A DNA stretch of 64,000 bases from Musa acuminata AAA Group (taxonomy: Eukaryota; Streptophyta; Magnoliopsida; Zingiberales; Musaceae), in contig NC_088357.1 in the NCBI RefSeq assembly GCF_036884655.1, positions 48,829,501 to 48,893,500 on the forward strand. Direction: 5' to 3'. Below the pieces are notes generated by a model that did not search any database, was not told where the DNA came from, and saw only the letters and a list, made by a program, of their open reading frames with translations. This document shows positions 26,901-37,000 of this stretch, one piece after another (the first letter of the stretch is position 1; the number at the start of each line of letters is the position of its first letter). A program made the translations under genes and the position numbers.

Positions 26901-29900
26901 CTATATCAAAAGAATTCTAACAAACTCCAACCATAACTAGAAAAAATTAAATAGGAAAAATAAAGATTAATATCAAATCCCTAAGATTAAGGATTCGTAA
27001 AATTAAGGAATTCTAACATTTCCCGCCTCTTCAAAATAACCTTGTCCTTAAGGTTGAGCAACAATAAATTTTGGAAACTTCTCCAAGTTTTGTAAGACTT
27101 CCAGGTGGTATCTTCAATTGGTAAGTTGGCCCACTGAACAAGCACCTCAGTGATAGGATATCTATGACGCATCATGGCATGTTGATCAAGTATGGCTTGA
27201 GGTAGGATTTGAACCTCACCAGTAGAAGAAATATCTGGCAAATGGTGTTGCACCACATCATCCGCCGCTAACTTCTTTTTAAGAGAAGAAACATGAAAAA
27301 CTGGATGTATCTCAGAGTTTGTTGGCAAGTTCAAGCGATAAGCAACTGAGCCAATGCGTTTTAACACCTTATAGGGCCCAAAGAATCGAGGATAGCTTCA
27401 TAGAAGTCCGAACCTTTATAGAAGTTTGCTTATAAGGCTGAAGTCGAAAAAAACCCAATCATCCATTGCAAATTCTCACTCATTACAGTGCTTATCAGCT
27501 TGTTGCTTCATTCTAGCTTGTGAGACTACGAGATTATCTCTTAGAAGTTGAATAATCTTATCCCTATCTTGGGGCATTGTGAGCTCAGGGCCTGCCATGT
27601 CCATACTATACATTGTTGATCCATATGAATGGTGCAACTTTCCTTGGGATCTAATCATCCTTTTCTGCTAACATCTCTGGGATGCATATGCTTTCATAGT
27701 TAGGAAGCATCAAACTATCCCGAATTGCAGCCTTAACTCGATTGCCAAAAAGCAAAGCAATATGGCTGCTAGTTATTTTTCGATCCCCAACTAATGAGGC
27801 CAAATTCTAATCTAATTCTGGCATTGTTATAAAGCCAAACCACAATTGATCAGAAGGTGGCGGCTTAATATGTAAGCACAATGTCCCACGAAGCGAAGCA
27901 ACTCGTATTGCCAAAGAAAGTGGTACCTGTGAAGCTTGATCAAGGAGAGAATGTAGGATAACCTTCCATCTAGACGTGTAACCTGAAGTCCAACTGGTGC
28001 TCTTTGAGTTTCTTAGGTCGTCTACTTTATCTCACTTCATTTCTATTATCCATTTCAACAGTTGAATTGCTTGAGGATTTCAATTGGTTTCTATAATGCT
28101 CAATTCCAAGCACAACCTCATAGTCCTCCAATAGTAGTATACGAGCAATTCTGTTTTTGTTTTACCATTCATTACATCTCATTTATTGCCTGAAGGATCA
28201 CTCCACGAGCAATTCTTGGCCTTGCATAACAAGCTTTACTTTGGAGCACTTACTATCACAAGTTAAAATTCGTCCATCAATAACCTTTATCTCGAATTTA
28301 TCACAACGTTCAATGCGATAGGTCAATCACGCAACAACCTTGCTATCCATAAAATTGTTGGTGCTACCAGAATCAATCAAACAGTACAGAGCTGACATTT
28401 CAAAAGCCCTTCAACTTTTATAGTTTGAGGATTAGAATAGTCGGCTAATGCATGAACAGTATGTGTGACAGGTTCAATAATCTCATCATTATCAGTACCT
28501 TCATGATCAGAGTCTATAGCTTCAATCTCTGTTTCTTCCTCAATTGGTTCAATCATCAAAAGTTTTCCTTGCTTGCATCGATGCTCGTTACTCCACTTTT
28601 TATCATAATACCAACACAAACCCTAAGCTGATTGTTCTTTGAGTTCCTCTCGGTTAGTCATCTAGTATCAGGATTTCGATTACGAATGGTTGGAGTAGTT
28701 GACTTGCTAGTCATCTGTTTATTAACACTCCTGGTTCGATGATTATTCATATTAATTTTTTCTTCATGCAATCGTACAAAAGAAATTACAACTGTTATAG
28801 TGCAAGGTTGACGAGCTTTAACTTCACAACAAATGTCTGAATTAAAACCTGCAATGAATGTTCCCACCAATTGTCTTTTAGACCAATCTTTAGCCCGATT
28901 TGATAGTCGTTCAAATCGACTTTGATACTTTAAGACAATAGAAGTCTGACGAATCTTAGCAAGCTGCCCATCAACATTCTCATATTCAGATGGTCTAAAA
29001 CGAACAAGAAGTCCTTTCTTGAACTGCTTCCATGAAGGAATTCCATGATATGTTTCATACAAATCATATCATTGAAAAGCATCTCCATCTACTTGGATTG
29101 AAGCTATTTCCACTTTAGAATCTTATGGAGTTCTATAAAAGCGAAAAAAATTTCTCTGCTCTAGAAATCCAACTGGTGGGATCTCCATCTTCCCATCTAG
29201 GAAATTCTACTTTCATGTGGGAGGATAGCCATTATCATGCTCTTGGTAACCTCTTCTTGTGAATTCGGATCGGTCAGGTTATTTTCTTATAAAAGTCGAA
29301 CTTCTATCTTGTTGAATTTTGCTAAAACTCTCAAGCAAACTCTTTTTGAAATCATTGAAAGTTTCTTGCAGCCTGCTCTAATTTTTTGCTTCGAATGCTT
29401 CAAATTAGGTTTTCATAGAATTGTCCGTAGTCATTGCATATGATTATAGATCTATAATTCTTAAGTTTTGTTTTTAATTTCGGGTCAAGGGCATGAGCAC
29501 TACTTACTTGGCGTTGAAGGTAAAGTCATTGTTGGCGATGTGGGCGTCGAGGCCTGTGGCAACGTCGGAGAGGAGATTGAGGGAATGCCGAAGAAGCACC
29601 GCAAGAACTTTAGGAACACCGAGGAAATGCCGAGGACACACCACAAGAACTTTAGGAACGCCGAGGAAACATCGAGACCACACCGTTAAGAAAGTGTCGA
29701 GGACACACCGTAAGAACTTTAGGAACGCCAAGGACACGTTGCTCTGATACCATACGATAAATCCCTATGTTTTTATCTAAGAAAAGATATAGGGATTTGA
29801 TCGCTTCGAGGGGATCAGCCTCCTTTTGATCACTTCGAAAGGATCAACCTCCAAGTTAGCCAAAGGCTTTGAGTTGTATTTGATTACTTGAGAATAGCCA

Positions 29901-30983
29901 AAGACATTACATATTTATAGGGTTATTTAATCCCTAGTCAACTAGGACTAAGAATCCTAAAAAAATAAAAATAACAATTCCTAATTTGTTATATCAAAGG
30001 AATCCTAACAAACTCTTACCATAACTAGGAAAAACTAGATAAGAAAAATAAAGATTAATATCAAATCCCTAAAATTAAGGACTTCTAAAATTAAGGAATC
30101 CTAACATACACCTAGTCAGGATCGAAACTAAAGATATTATCTGTTCAGATTATTGGCCCAGATATGTGGAATAGAGAACAAAAGAAGCCAAGTGAGACAT
30201 GCCATCTAGGGTTATTAAAGAAGGGGATTTATTGCTGTTGTTCACAGAAGAAGTGTCATTTCTTCTCTTTGTTTTCTTCCGCTTTTGTGCTTGGGGATGC
30301 CTGAACAATTGCATATGGGTGAAGGGATCAAGGATTGTGCGTCTCCCTAGAATACCAAGGAGACTGAGTACCTAATTAAGAAGCCAAAAAATAGCAAAAA
30401 GATGAATGCAGTCTTAATATCATTTTAGCTTGTAAGTTATTTATTGTAGACTTAAGTATCATAGAATAAGACAGAGGAACATAATTGTTCTCCGGAAATA
30501 AAGAAAGGTATACAATGTAGTTTGTGAATAAACTTTTAATGTCTTTTTCTCTATTACTGTGGCTGGCAGGAGTTCAATAAGAAATAAAGAAAGGTATACA
30601 ATGAAATTTTTACATGTTTAGTCTAATCAGATCTTAGATTTTGAAGTAGACTAGCCTTCCTATTTTCATGCTCATTCTCTATTACTGTGGCTGGCAGGAG
30701 TTCAATAAGAAATCCAATTCTCTTTATACAATATTACGTAGCAGTCGTCTTGCCGGAAGTCAACGAGCACCTTTTCTACGACAATTTCTCATGCGCCTAA
30801 ATTTCAATTCCTTCTTTGAGGTATCGCTGTTGAGTTGTATATTGACTGATAGTGGACAGCCCCAATATAACTATACATCCAAAGGTACTAATTTGGTTCT
30901 CCTTCCAATTACAGCAAACTGCCAGAGGTGTGCTGAATGTTGTCAAGGCACGGCCAGCCATCCCTTTTGTGCAGCAAGAGTAA
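12994..30983 (+). CDS. GCP4: Gamma-tubulin complex component 4 (GCP4), 16 exons, complete
   Basis: Spc97/Spc98-family subunit of the gamma-tubulin ring complex, which nucleates microtubules. Exons: 12994-13169, 13853-14144, 16344-16480, 17376-17474, 18645-18765, 21451-21723, 21839-21919, 22002-22085, 22269-22355, 22562-22617, 22736-22933, 23134-23359, 24938-25026, 26043-26196, 30698-30820, 30915-30983 (stop TAA 30981-30983). They join in phase to 2265 bases, 754 aa, close to the roughly 745 aa of plant GCP4. The N-terminus MLHELLLALLGFTGDF, the segment VYRRAIANGI, the segment KRCHCGVPEL and the segment FLDIGSVSRILDSIMKLCLQ are family signatures. All introns are GT-AG. Intron 5 contains a hAT-like element and intron 14 a gypsy element. 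A second, decoy copy of the exon 15 acceptor precedes the real one. Confidence 0.93.
14284..15000. repeat. Possible degenerate retroelement fragment in GCP4 intron 2
   Basis: Intron 2 (14145-16343) contains a block unlike its AT-rich surroundings, with phrases such as GACGTTCTCGTCAAGGCCCA and GTAGTCCACATGCGAGGG and a GATACCAATGTGCTA motif that recall LTR sequence of plant retroelements. No terminal repeats or target duplications were found, so this is a suggestion only. Confidence 0.3.
18358..18623. repeat. Tandem duplication of about 125 bp just upstream of GCP4 exon 5
   Basis: Two imperfect direct copies, about 18358-18484 and 18505-18623, both contain AAGCTGTAACTT, a stretch of A-rich sequence, then GAGATTTTAGGTT and TTAGCATTTA. 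The second copy ends about 20 bp before exon 5. Confidence 0.6.
18849..19805. mobile_element. hAT-like non-autonomous transposon, AGGCGC-rich (GCP4 intron 5)
   Basis: The ends form terminal inverted repeats: CAGTGATTTCAATAGGCGC at the left and, read inward from the right, CAGTGATTTAAAAAGCAC then TAGGCGC. Both subterminal regions are rich in AGGCGC/GAGGCG motifs. The flanking 8-mers are GTCTTAAA and GTCCTCAT, matching at five of eight positions, so any 8-bp target duplication is eroded. The interior has a gene-leader-like stretch, then a GCTGCC/GTCGCT low-complexity region (19147-19458), then an AT-rich segment. No transposase is seen. Confidence 0.75.
23867..23912 (+). repeat. (CT)n microsatellite in GCP4 intron 12
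   Basis: An uninterrupted TC/CT dinucleotide run of about 22 units. It produces serine/leucine-repeat open frames that are not genes. Confidence 0.97.
26694..27018 (-). repeat. 3' LTR of the gypsy element
   Basis: 325 bp, similar along its length to 29755-30106. Adjacent in element orientation is a purine-rich tract, GAAGAGGCGGGAAA, the expected polypurine tract for plus-strand priming. It lacks an about 30-bp block (a repeated GATC-CTTCGA-GGATCA motif) that the other LTR has. Confidence 0.85.
26987..27367 (-). pseudogene. Integrase C-terminus with chromodomain-like tail (gypsy relic)
   Basis: 126-codon open stretch. The first half (YRLNLPTNSEIHPVFHVS) is the usual C-terminal end of Ty3/gypsy integrase. 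The second half, ITEVLVQWANLPIEDTTW, resembles the chromodomain found in chromoviruses. The reading frame ends inside the 3' LTR. Confidence 0.75.
28658..29062 (-). pseudogene. Gag fragment of the gypsy element
   Basis: 134-codon open stretch with a retrotransposon Gag pattern: GIPSWKQFKKGLLVRF, then a Tyr/Phe-rich YQSRFERLSNRAKDW segment. A further 80-codon piece at 28377-28619 starts with a Cys/His segment and an acidic stretch typical of the region between Gag and protease. It is separated from the Gag piece by stops, so it is a relic. Confidence 0.75.
29590..29735. repeat. Tandem repeats of about 50 bp in the gypsy leader
   Basis: Three imperfect units, each with AAGAACTTTAGGAAC followed by GCCGAGGA or close variants and a GACACACC motif. 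They lie directly inside the primer-binding site of the gypsy element. Confidence 0.75.
29741..29752 (-). promoter_or_regulatory. Primer-binding site of the gypsy element
   Basis: In element orientation TGGTATCAGAGC, the plant initiator tRNA-Met complement, two bases from the end of the 5' LTR. Confidence 0.9.
29755..30106 (-). repeat. 5' LTR of the gypsy element
   Basis: 352 bp; begins TGTTAGGATTCC in element orientation at 30106 and ends next to the primer-binding site. It has a local duplication of a GATC..TTCGA..GGATCA motif not present in the other LTR. Confidence 0.85.
30548..30603 (+). repeat. Decoy copy of the GCP4 exon 15 splice acceptor
   Basis: 38 bp (30548-30585) exactly repeat the acceptor and first codons of exon 15 (30676-30713). 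They are followed by 23 bp (30581-30603) that repeat the intron sequence 30495-30517. The copied acceptor gives E-F-N-K-K and then TAA, so splicing here would truncate GCP4. Confidence 0.85.
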
Positions 30984-31911
30984 GAGCGAAGCCCGATTAA
31001 AAAGGCAAATAATGGCAAGTGTATTAGTGGTGAGTACAGTATGTTTGTATTAGTATTATTCATGTGTTATATAACCAGGTTGATGGGAGTTTTTTTACTG
31101 TTTGAGAGCATAGTTGGGAATCTGGAATGCAACTTATATTAGAGGAGGTTCTCAAGTAATTTTTATGTTAACAGGAACTAGCTAAAATTCCCAGATACTA
31201 AGAATGGTGAAAATGATATGTTTTTTTAGTCATGAAAACCAAAAGATACTTATTAAGGAGGTTAATGATGGATGGAGAACTTATTTCCATAATTTACTTG
31301 ATGAACATATTTTATAAGTAACTTAGTTTCAAATATAAGCTTATAAAATGTTTATGGTGCTTGCATGGTATGGTTTTCTCTCCTTTTTTCACTCCCAAGC
31401 TGGAACAAGCCATGGAACTTTATTTTCAGAGGTGGAAGAGAGAAAGGAAGAGATGGGAAGGATAGAATGGAAACAACAGTCTGGTGGTAAATACTCTGTA
31501 TCCTCCCAAGGAAGAGAGAGAAGAAGCCATGGTAAATGTCATTTTGTAAGTATCCCATTCTCTCCAAATCGCATGCTGTCCTCCGAACCGTACCATACGC
31601 GTTTATGTTTTCCGTAGACTATCTATCGATACTTGGTGAGAATAAGAGCCAAAAGACCATCCATCATAGCCATCGCCATCGGAGGTTCCGTTCTCCATAA
31701 ACAAAAGATGTCAAACCCTGTATGTATTTGTTAGGGGTTTTGGTGTTAAAACAGTACATTCGATGGACATACTAAACCTTTTTCTAGATTTTCGGAATGA
31801 GTCTGAATCAAAGCTAGTGAGAGTAAACATATATGAAATCGATTAAATTAGAGGAGGTTTACATATAATACACATCACTCAACTATTTCAATTGCATGAA
31901 TTTTCTTTATA

Positions 31912-31976
<65 letters not shown>

Positions 31977-34023
31977 CCTGTATCCTCAATTGTATCAGAA
32001 GTTTATATGAATGTTACTGTTTTATCATCATTTTTTTAATTTATTTTAGGATCTTTAATTGTTGGGCCTATCTATCTAACTTTTTTTAAATAAAATAAAA
32101 TAAAATATATTTTTATTATATTAAATGGCTTATATGATGTTGACACATTATCTTCTTGAATCTGAGATTCATGATAATATATTGATCAATTCGGATATTT
32201 CAATAGAGACAATCTATCTACGTAACTTAACTAGCTTAGATGAACCAGATGAGGAGCCTCTACCCCCCACAAGAGCTCTAAGGTAAGGTAAACCAGCAGG
32301 AGAGATGAGAGGTGTACTGCCTCACTCCTCGTGGTTCGTGTAGCACTCACTACACGAGTTGTTATCTCCGGTGAGGAGGAAGAGGCGGTCGAAGAAGACT
32401 CCCTTCGGCAATTGACCCCCAAACTAAACTGTGGGCATAAAGTTATGATCGGAAGGTGGGTCACCATGCCCTTTGCATTGTCGTCTCTACAGCCTCTCAC
32501 TCGCTCGGTAGCAATTCATCGTCGAAACGTAGAGAGAGAGAGAGAGTTTTCCTTTCAATTAGAATCATCTTGGCCTCCAAATTAATTTCCAAGACCCCTT
32601 GCCTAGGCATATTTGTCTAAACAGAAGAGCTCTGTTCTTGTACGTGAATTGGAGGATGAGAATCAAATCTTCCTCCTGTGTCGACGAAAATCTCACCTCA
32701 AAATATTGAATACACAAAAACAACTAAGCTTTGTGCTGGGTGGAGTATCCATACTACTTTTTTTGATGCATTCTGAAATTTGATATTTGATGCATACATG
32801 TATACCAAACCTCACGGCAATAGATAGGTTAAGGATTGGAAGGACATATTTTTAAAGATGTCAATTAACTTAACGGATAAAGACTTTAATTATATATCGT
32901 AAGGTTCTGATCTCAAGTCCCATATTAATCATTTACCCTTTGAAAAATTAAAAAAAAACATCTACAGATAAATATTGTTAGTGAACAAAATTACCGTGAC
33001 TGATGAGTCAGCACGGTTAGGTGCACGGGTCAATGTCGGAAGCTTCTTGCGGAGTGAGTAGGATGATGAGATGGCCACGCCCTTAGGGAGGAATACTGGT
33101 CGGCGTTGGTCGGGATTCAGGTCGGCTCACTTCTCTCCCTTGTGCGACGGAAGGTATCTCTTGGGTCCAGACGCTCGCCGCTCGGGGGTGGTCGCCTTCC
33201 TGCAAAATGGCCTTCGTCAATTGCTTCCCGACTTTGGCCCCTCCAACAAGCAAGTCAGTGGAGTATTTTTATATCAAGTTTTTTTCTCCCCCTGGCCGGG
33301 TGTCGGATAGAGGTTTTTATATTATCGTGTGAGAATTAGTTGCGCCTCAGTTTGGTGCAGCCGTTGACCTTTGTGGGATGAGATGGCTTCTTTGATGAGT
33401 TGGCATCTTTGGAGATGCTTGAGCGGCGTCAGACAGCATCGCCCCAAGCTCTTGGGATGGTCATGTCTCATAACATCTCGGTACAGAACCCGACTTGGTA
33501 TGCATCACGGGGTTTTGATGACGTGTAGCGTTGGATTCTAACATTGGTTGGGACGTAACGTGTGACATCGGTGATGATTCATTGGGAACCAAAATATGCA
33601 TATAAAACCACACACGAGTCTACTGACTGCCAATATAAAAGTGGTTGAAAGTCTTCGTATCCATTACCTCTAACAATAAATAGAACGAGCATTATTCTCA
33701 ACAAGTGCCATAAGAGAGCACTGCTTATCTAAAAGAAGTGGCAAAGGTGCAACAGATGCCTTCTGCGGCATAAACTTATTTTGGTGGTAACCTATGTAGT
33801 ATTCCAGAATCTAGCATGTTTGGCACGCACACCTGGACTTCAATCCACAGAAACATACAACAGAAAGTCTCAGACGTACGTCAAACTTTTGGCCTCAGCT
33901 GATCTATTGCACACCCGATCATCTTTTTCACAGGCAGCTTATTGTTGTCACACGGCGTAAGGCCAAACTCTGAAGCAAAGAAATAGTCTGAATTACCTCG
34001 CGGACATGCATGAGACAATGGCA
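30984..34023. other. Intergenic region between convergent GCP4 and PHS1
   Basis: 3.0 kb with the 3' flanks of both genes. It contains an (AT)n tract and two somewhat GC-richer unidentified blocks, about 32230-32600 and 33000-33560. These read like old repeat fragments but have no recognisable coding motifs. Confidence 0.55.
31907..31973. repeat. (AT)n microsatellite
   Basis: About 30 TA/AT units with one GT interruption near 31917. It lies in the GCP4-PHS1 intergenic region. Confidence 0.97.
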
Positions 34024-37000
34024 TCAAAGAGACAATTCATCGATGAGCGATTGGGACTGCTGATGAGTTGAGCTGATACTGCTGCAACGGCTGACCTTTA
34101 GTACCTCCAAAGCCTTTTGAATCTCCAAACTCATGGCGCTGTCCACACTGCCAGAAGACAACCTTCTGTGAGACTTCTGGAGATGGAGTTTGAGTGAACT
34201 GCTGCTTAGACCTGCATCCTTCCCACAGATGGGGCAAACCTTCATCATCGGCTTCCGTTGCTGCCATTCCATTGATGCCTTCCCATGCAGTTGCATGTCA
34301 AGATCCAGAAGAGTCTTAGCGAAGCCATCGTTTGGCTGGGCTCGGCGATGCACCTTCCTGAGCATACTCCACGCTTCTGATAGAGTGAGGCCCCTGGAGG
34401 AAAGAATTCACTCAAAACTGACCGATTGAATGTATCTAATTCATGTACAACTGAAACATTAGATCTTTACTTTCTCAGCATTAGATATGCAAGTACCACA
34501 GTCGCACTCCGACTTTTTCCTTCGAAACAATGGACCAATATTTTCCCTCCCGAGTGTTCAACATAATCAATGAAATCAGAAGCCTCATCAAAGAGGTTGC
34601 TGATATCTTCATCATCACTATCACTTATCTGCACCACAAAAACCATGGACAGCCTTGCCTCTTTCAGTAAAGACTTTAGTACAGAGAGGAATGAGTTTTC
34701 ACTTGGGAGAGCAATAAAAGGATGTAACATGGTGGGGATTGAAATTTTCTATGAATTTTCAAGCAGCAGATTGTTATCTTTGCAAAAGAATTATAAAAAC
34801 TAACAATCATCGACATCTCCAGGAGGTAAACTCTTGGAATCTTTTACTCAAAATCTTCTCAAGTTACAGGAAAAGGGTGACACCTTTAGAGGTTGATCCT
34901 TAAGTTTGGGAATTATGATCCGTTAATGTACTCTAACCTAGCATGAAGCCTTTGGACTAAATTGGTACAAAAACAAACACACATTTCACCAGATAAATCA
35001 GTTTAACTTTCACAAAGAATATCTTTTTCCTCTATTGTCCTTGTTTCTCTTTTACCTCTTGTACAATTAACTGTTGGGCTGATGGCCATATTCAGCCTAT
35101 GTGGGGTTTATCAGCCCACAGCCCACACTCCCTCTTAACCTAACCCTAATTAAGATTAGGGGGTGTGGTGGCTGCGTTTTAGATACAGATTAAAGCTATA
35201 AAAAGGCAGCAACGAGGCAGATCTTGGGGGCCACGAGATTCCAAAGAGAATAAGGAGAACAAGGCAGAAAAGGAAGAGAAAGAAAGGGAAGAAGACAAGG
35301 ACAACGCAGAGAGACTGTTCACAATCATCTAGCAGTGTTCTCATCTCAGGTTAGATTAAATCTATAGTAGACTCTTGCTGTGATTACTTGGGGAGGTTTT
35401 AGATATTGTGGGCAGTGACGTGATCCTTGTATCACAGTTATTCTCTTGTGGTTGTTGCTAGGATTTTGGGCAAGAGATTGAGATTTGTACATTCATTATT
35501 CTCATAGTGGATTATCTCTAGTTTGCCCCGTGGTTTTTACCCTTCACATTGAAGGGGTTTTCCACGTATATCTTAGTGTTCTGTTTGATTGTGTTTCCAT
35601 TTTATTCCGCTACGTATTATGGTCTTCTAGTATTTGTTCATATACAAAGGTTATTCCTCTTTATATCCCCATCAACTGGTATCAGAGCGGGATTTTGATG
35701 ATTTAATTTTTTTGTATTTGAACATGGAGGCCAGTAATATTTCTCATATGATTAGTTTGAATGGAAATAATTGGATGATATGGAAACCAAGAATGGAAGA
35801 TCTCTTGTATTGCAAAGATTTGTATAAACCTTTGTAAGGGGATAGTGCAAAACCTACAACTATGACAGATGATGAGTGGAAGAGGTTAGATCGAAAAACA
35901 ATTGGATTTATTAGACAGTGGCTTGATGATAGTGTCTTTCACCATGTTTCTACTGAAATTTCTGCATATTCTCTTTGGAAAAAATTGGAAAGTCTCTATG
36001 AAAGAAAAACAGCTGGCAACAAAATTTTTTTGATCAGAAAACTTGTGAACCTAAAATATAGAGAGGGTGCTTTTATTGCTGAGCATTTGAATGAAATGCA
36101 GAGTATTGCTAACCAGTTGTTCTCTATAAAAATGTCTCTTGATGATGAGTTGCAGGCATTGTTACTTCTCAGTTCATTACCAGAAAGTTGGGAGACACTA
36201 GTGGTTTCCCTCAGTAATTCTGCACCAGATGGTATTGTCACTATGAGTCAAGTAACAAGCAGTTTGTTGAATGAGAAGTTGAGAAGAAAGAGTTCGACAA
36301 CATCTCAGAATGATTCACAGGCACTTATCTCAGAGAATAGAGGAAGGTCAAAGTCTAGAAGCAGTTCACGTATGGGTAGGAGCAAGTCAAGATCAAGAAA
36401 AGATATTGTTTGCTATAACTGTGGTGAGAAAGGACATTACAAGAATCAATGTAAGCAACCTAAGAAGAACAAGAAAAAGGGAAAAGAAGTGGAGTCTACA
36501 GAGTCAATGGATAATACTACAGCTACAGTGCAGGGTGGTGATTATTTGATTTTGTCTCCTTCTGATGATATTTTTTCTTGTGTGTGTCAGGATCTTGAGT
36601 GGGTGATTGACACGGGTGCTTCTTATCATGCTACACCACGAAGGGAGTTTTTTGCTACATACAGGTCTGGAAACTTTGGTGTTGTCAAGATGGGCAACTA
36701 TGACACAACAGACATCATTGGCATGGGTGATATCCATTTAAAGACCAACCTTGCCTGCAAGTTGGTGCTTAAGGATGTGAGGCATGTGATTGACTTGAAG
36801 CTGAATTTAATTTCAGTTGGAAGATTAGATGATGAAGACTATGAAAGCATATTTTACAAAGGGCAATGGAAGCTCAGTAAGGGTTCTCTTGTTATAGCTA
36901 GTGGAAAGAAATGTCATACTTTGTACAGGTTGCAGGCTAAAGCTTATGGTGAACAGTTAAATGCTACAGAGAAAGACTTCAGTATGGAGTTGTGGCATAG

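Larger units (their letters stand above)
26689..30111 (-). mobile_element. Ty3/gypsy LTR retrotransposon, internally deleted (GCP4 intron 14)
   Basis: A complete insertion, antisense to GCP4, with 5-bp target duplications TACAC at 26689-26693 and 30107-30111. LTRs lie at 26694-27018 (3') and 29755-30106 (5'); each begins TGTTAGGA in element orientation. A primer-binding site complementary to initiator tRNA-Met lies beside the 5' LTR. The internal region is only 2.7 kb. Fragments in element order are: a Gag domain (28658-29062), a protease-like DSGSTNNFMD motif near 28345-28375, a C-terminal integrase piece (27476-27658) and a chromodomain-like tail (VQWANLPIEDTTW, about 27110-27150). Reverse transcriptase and RNase H are absent and frames are interrupted, so it cannot move by itself. 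Confidence 0.9.

Noticed and set aside
29493..29747. Repeat-containing open frames on both strands
   Set aside because: They are produced by the 50-bp tandem repeats in the gypsy leader and have no homologous protein pattern.
31907..31973. Possible matrix-attachment or regulatory role of the long AT tract
   Set aside because: A simple dinucleotide repeat is enough to explain it; nothing in the sequence supports function.
35156..35344. Hydrophobic open frame on the minus strand, also found at 39608-40021
   Set aside because: It is antisense to the LTR of the copia element and occurs once per LTR.
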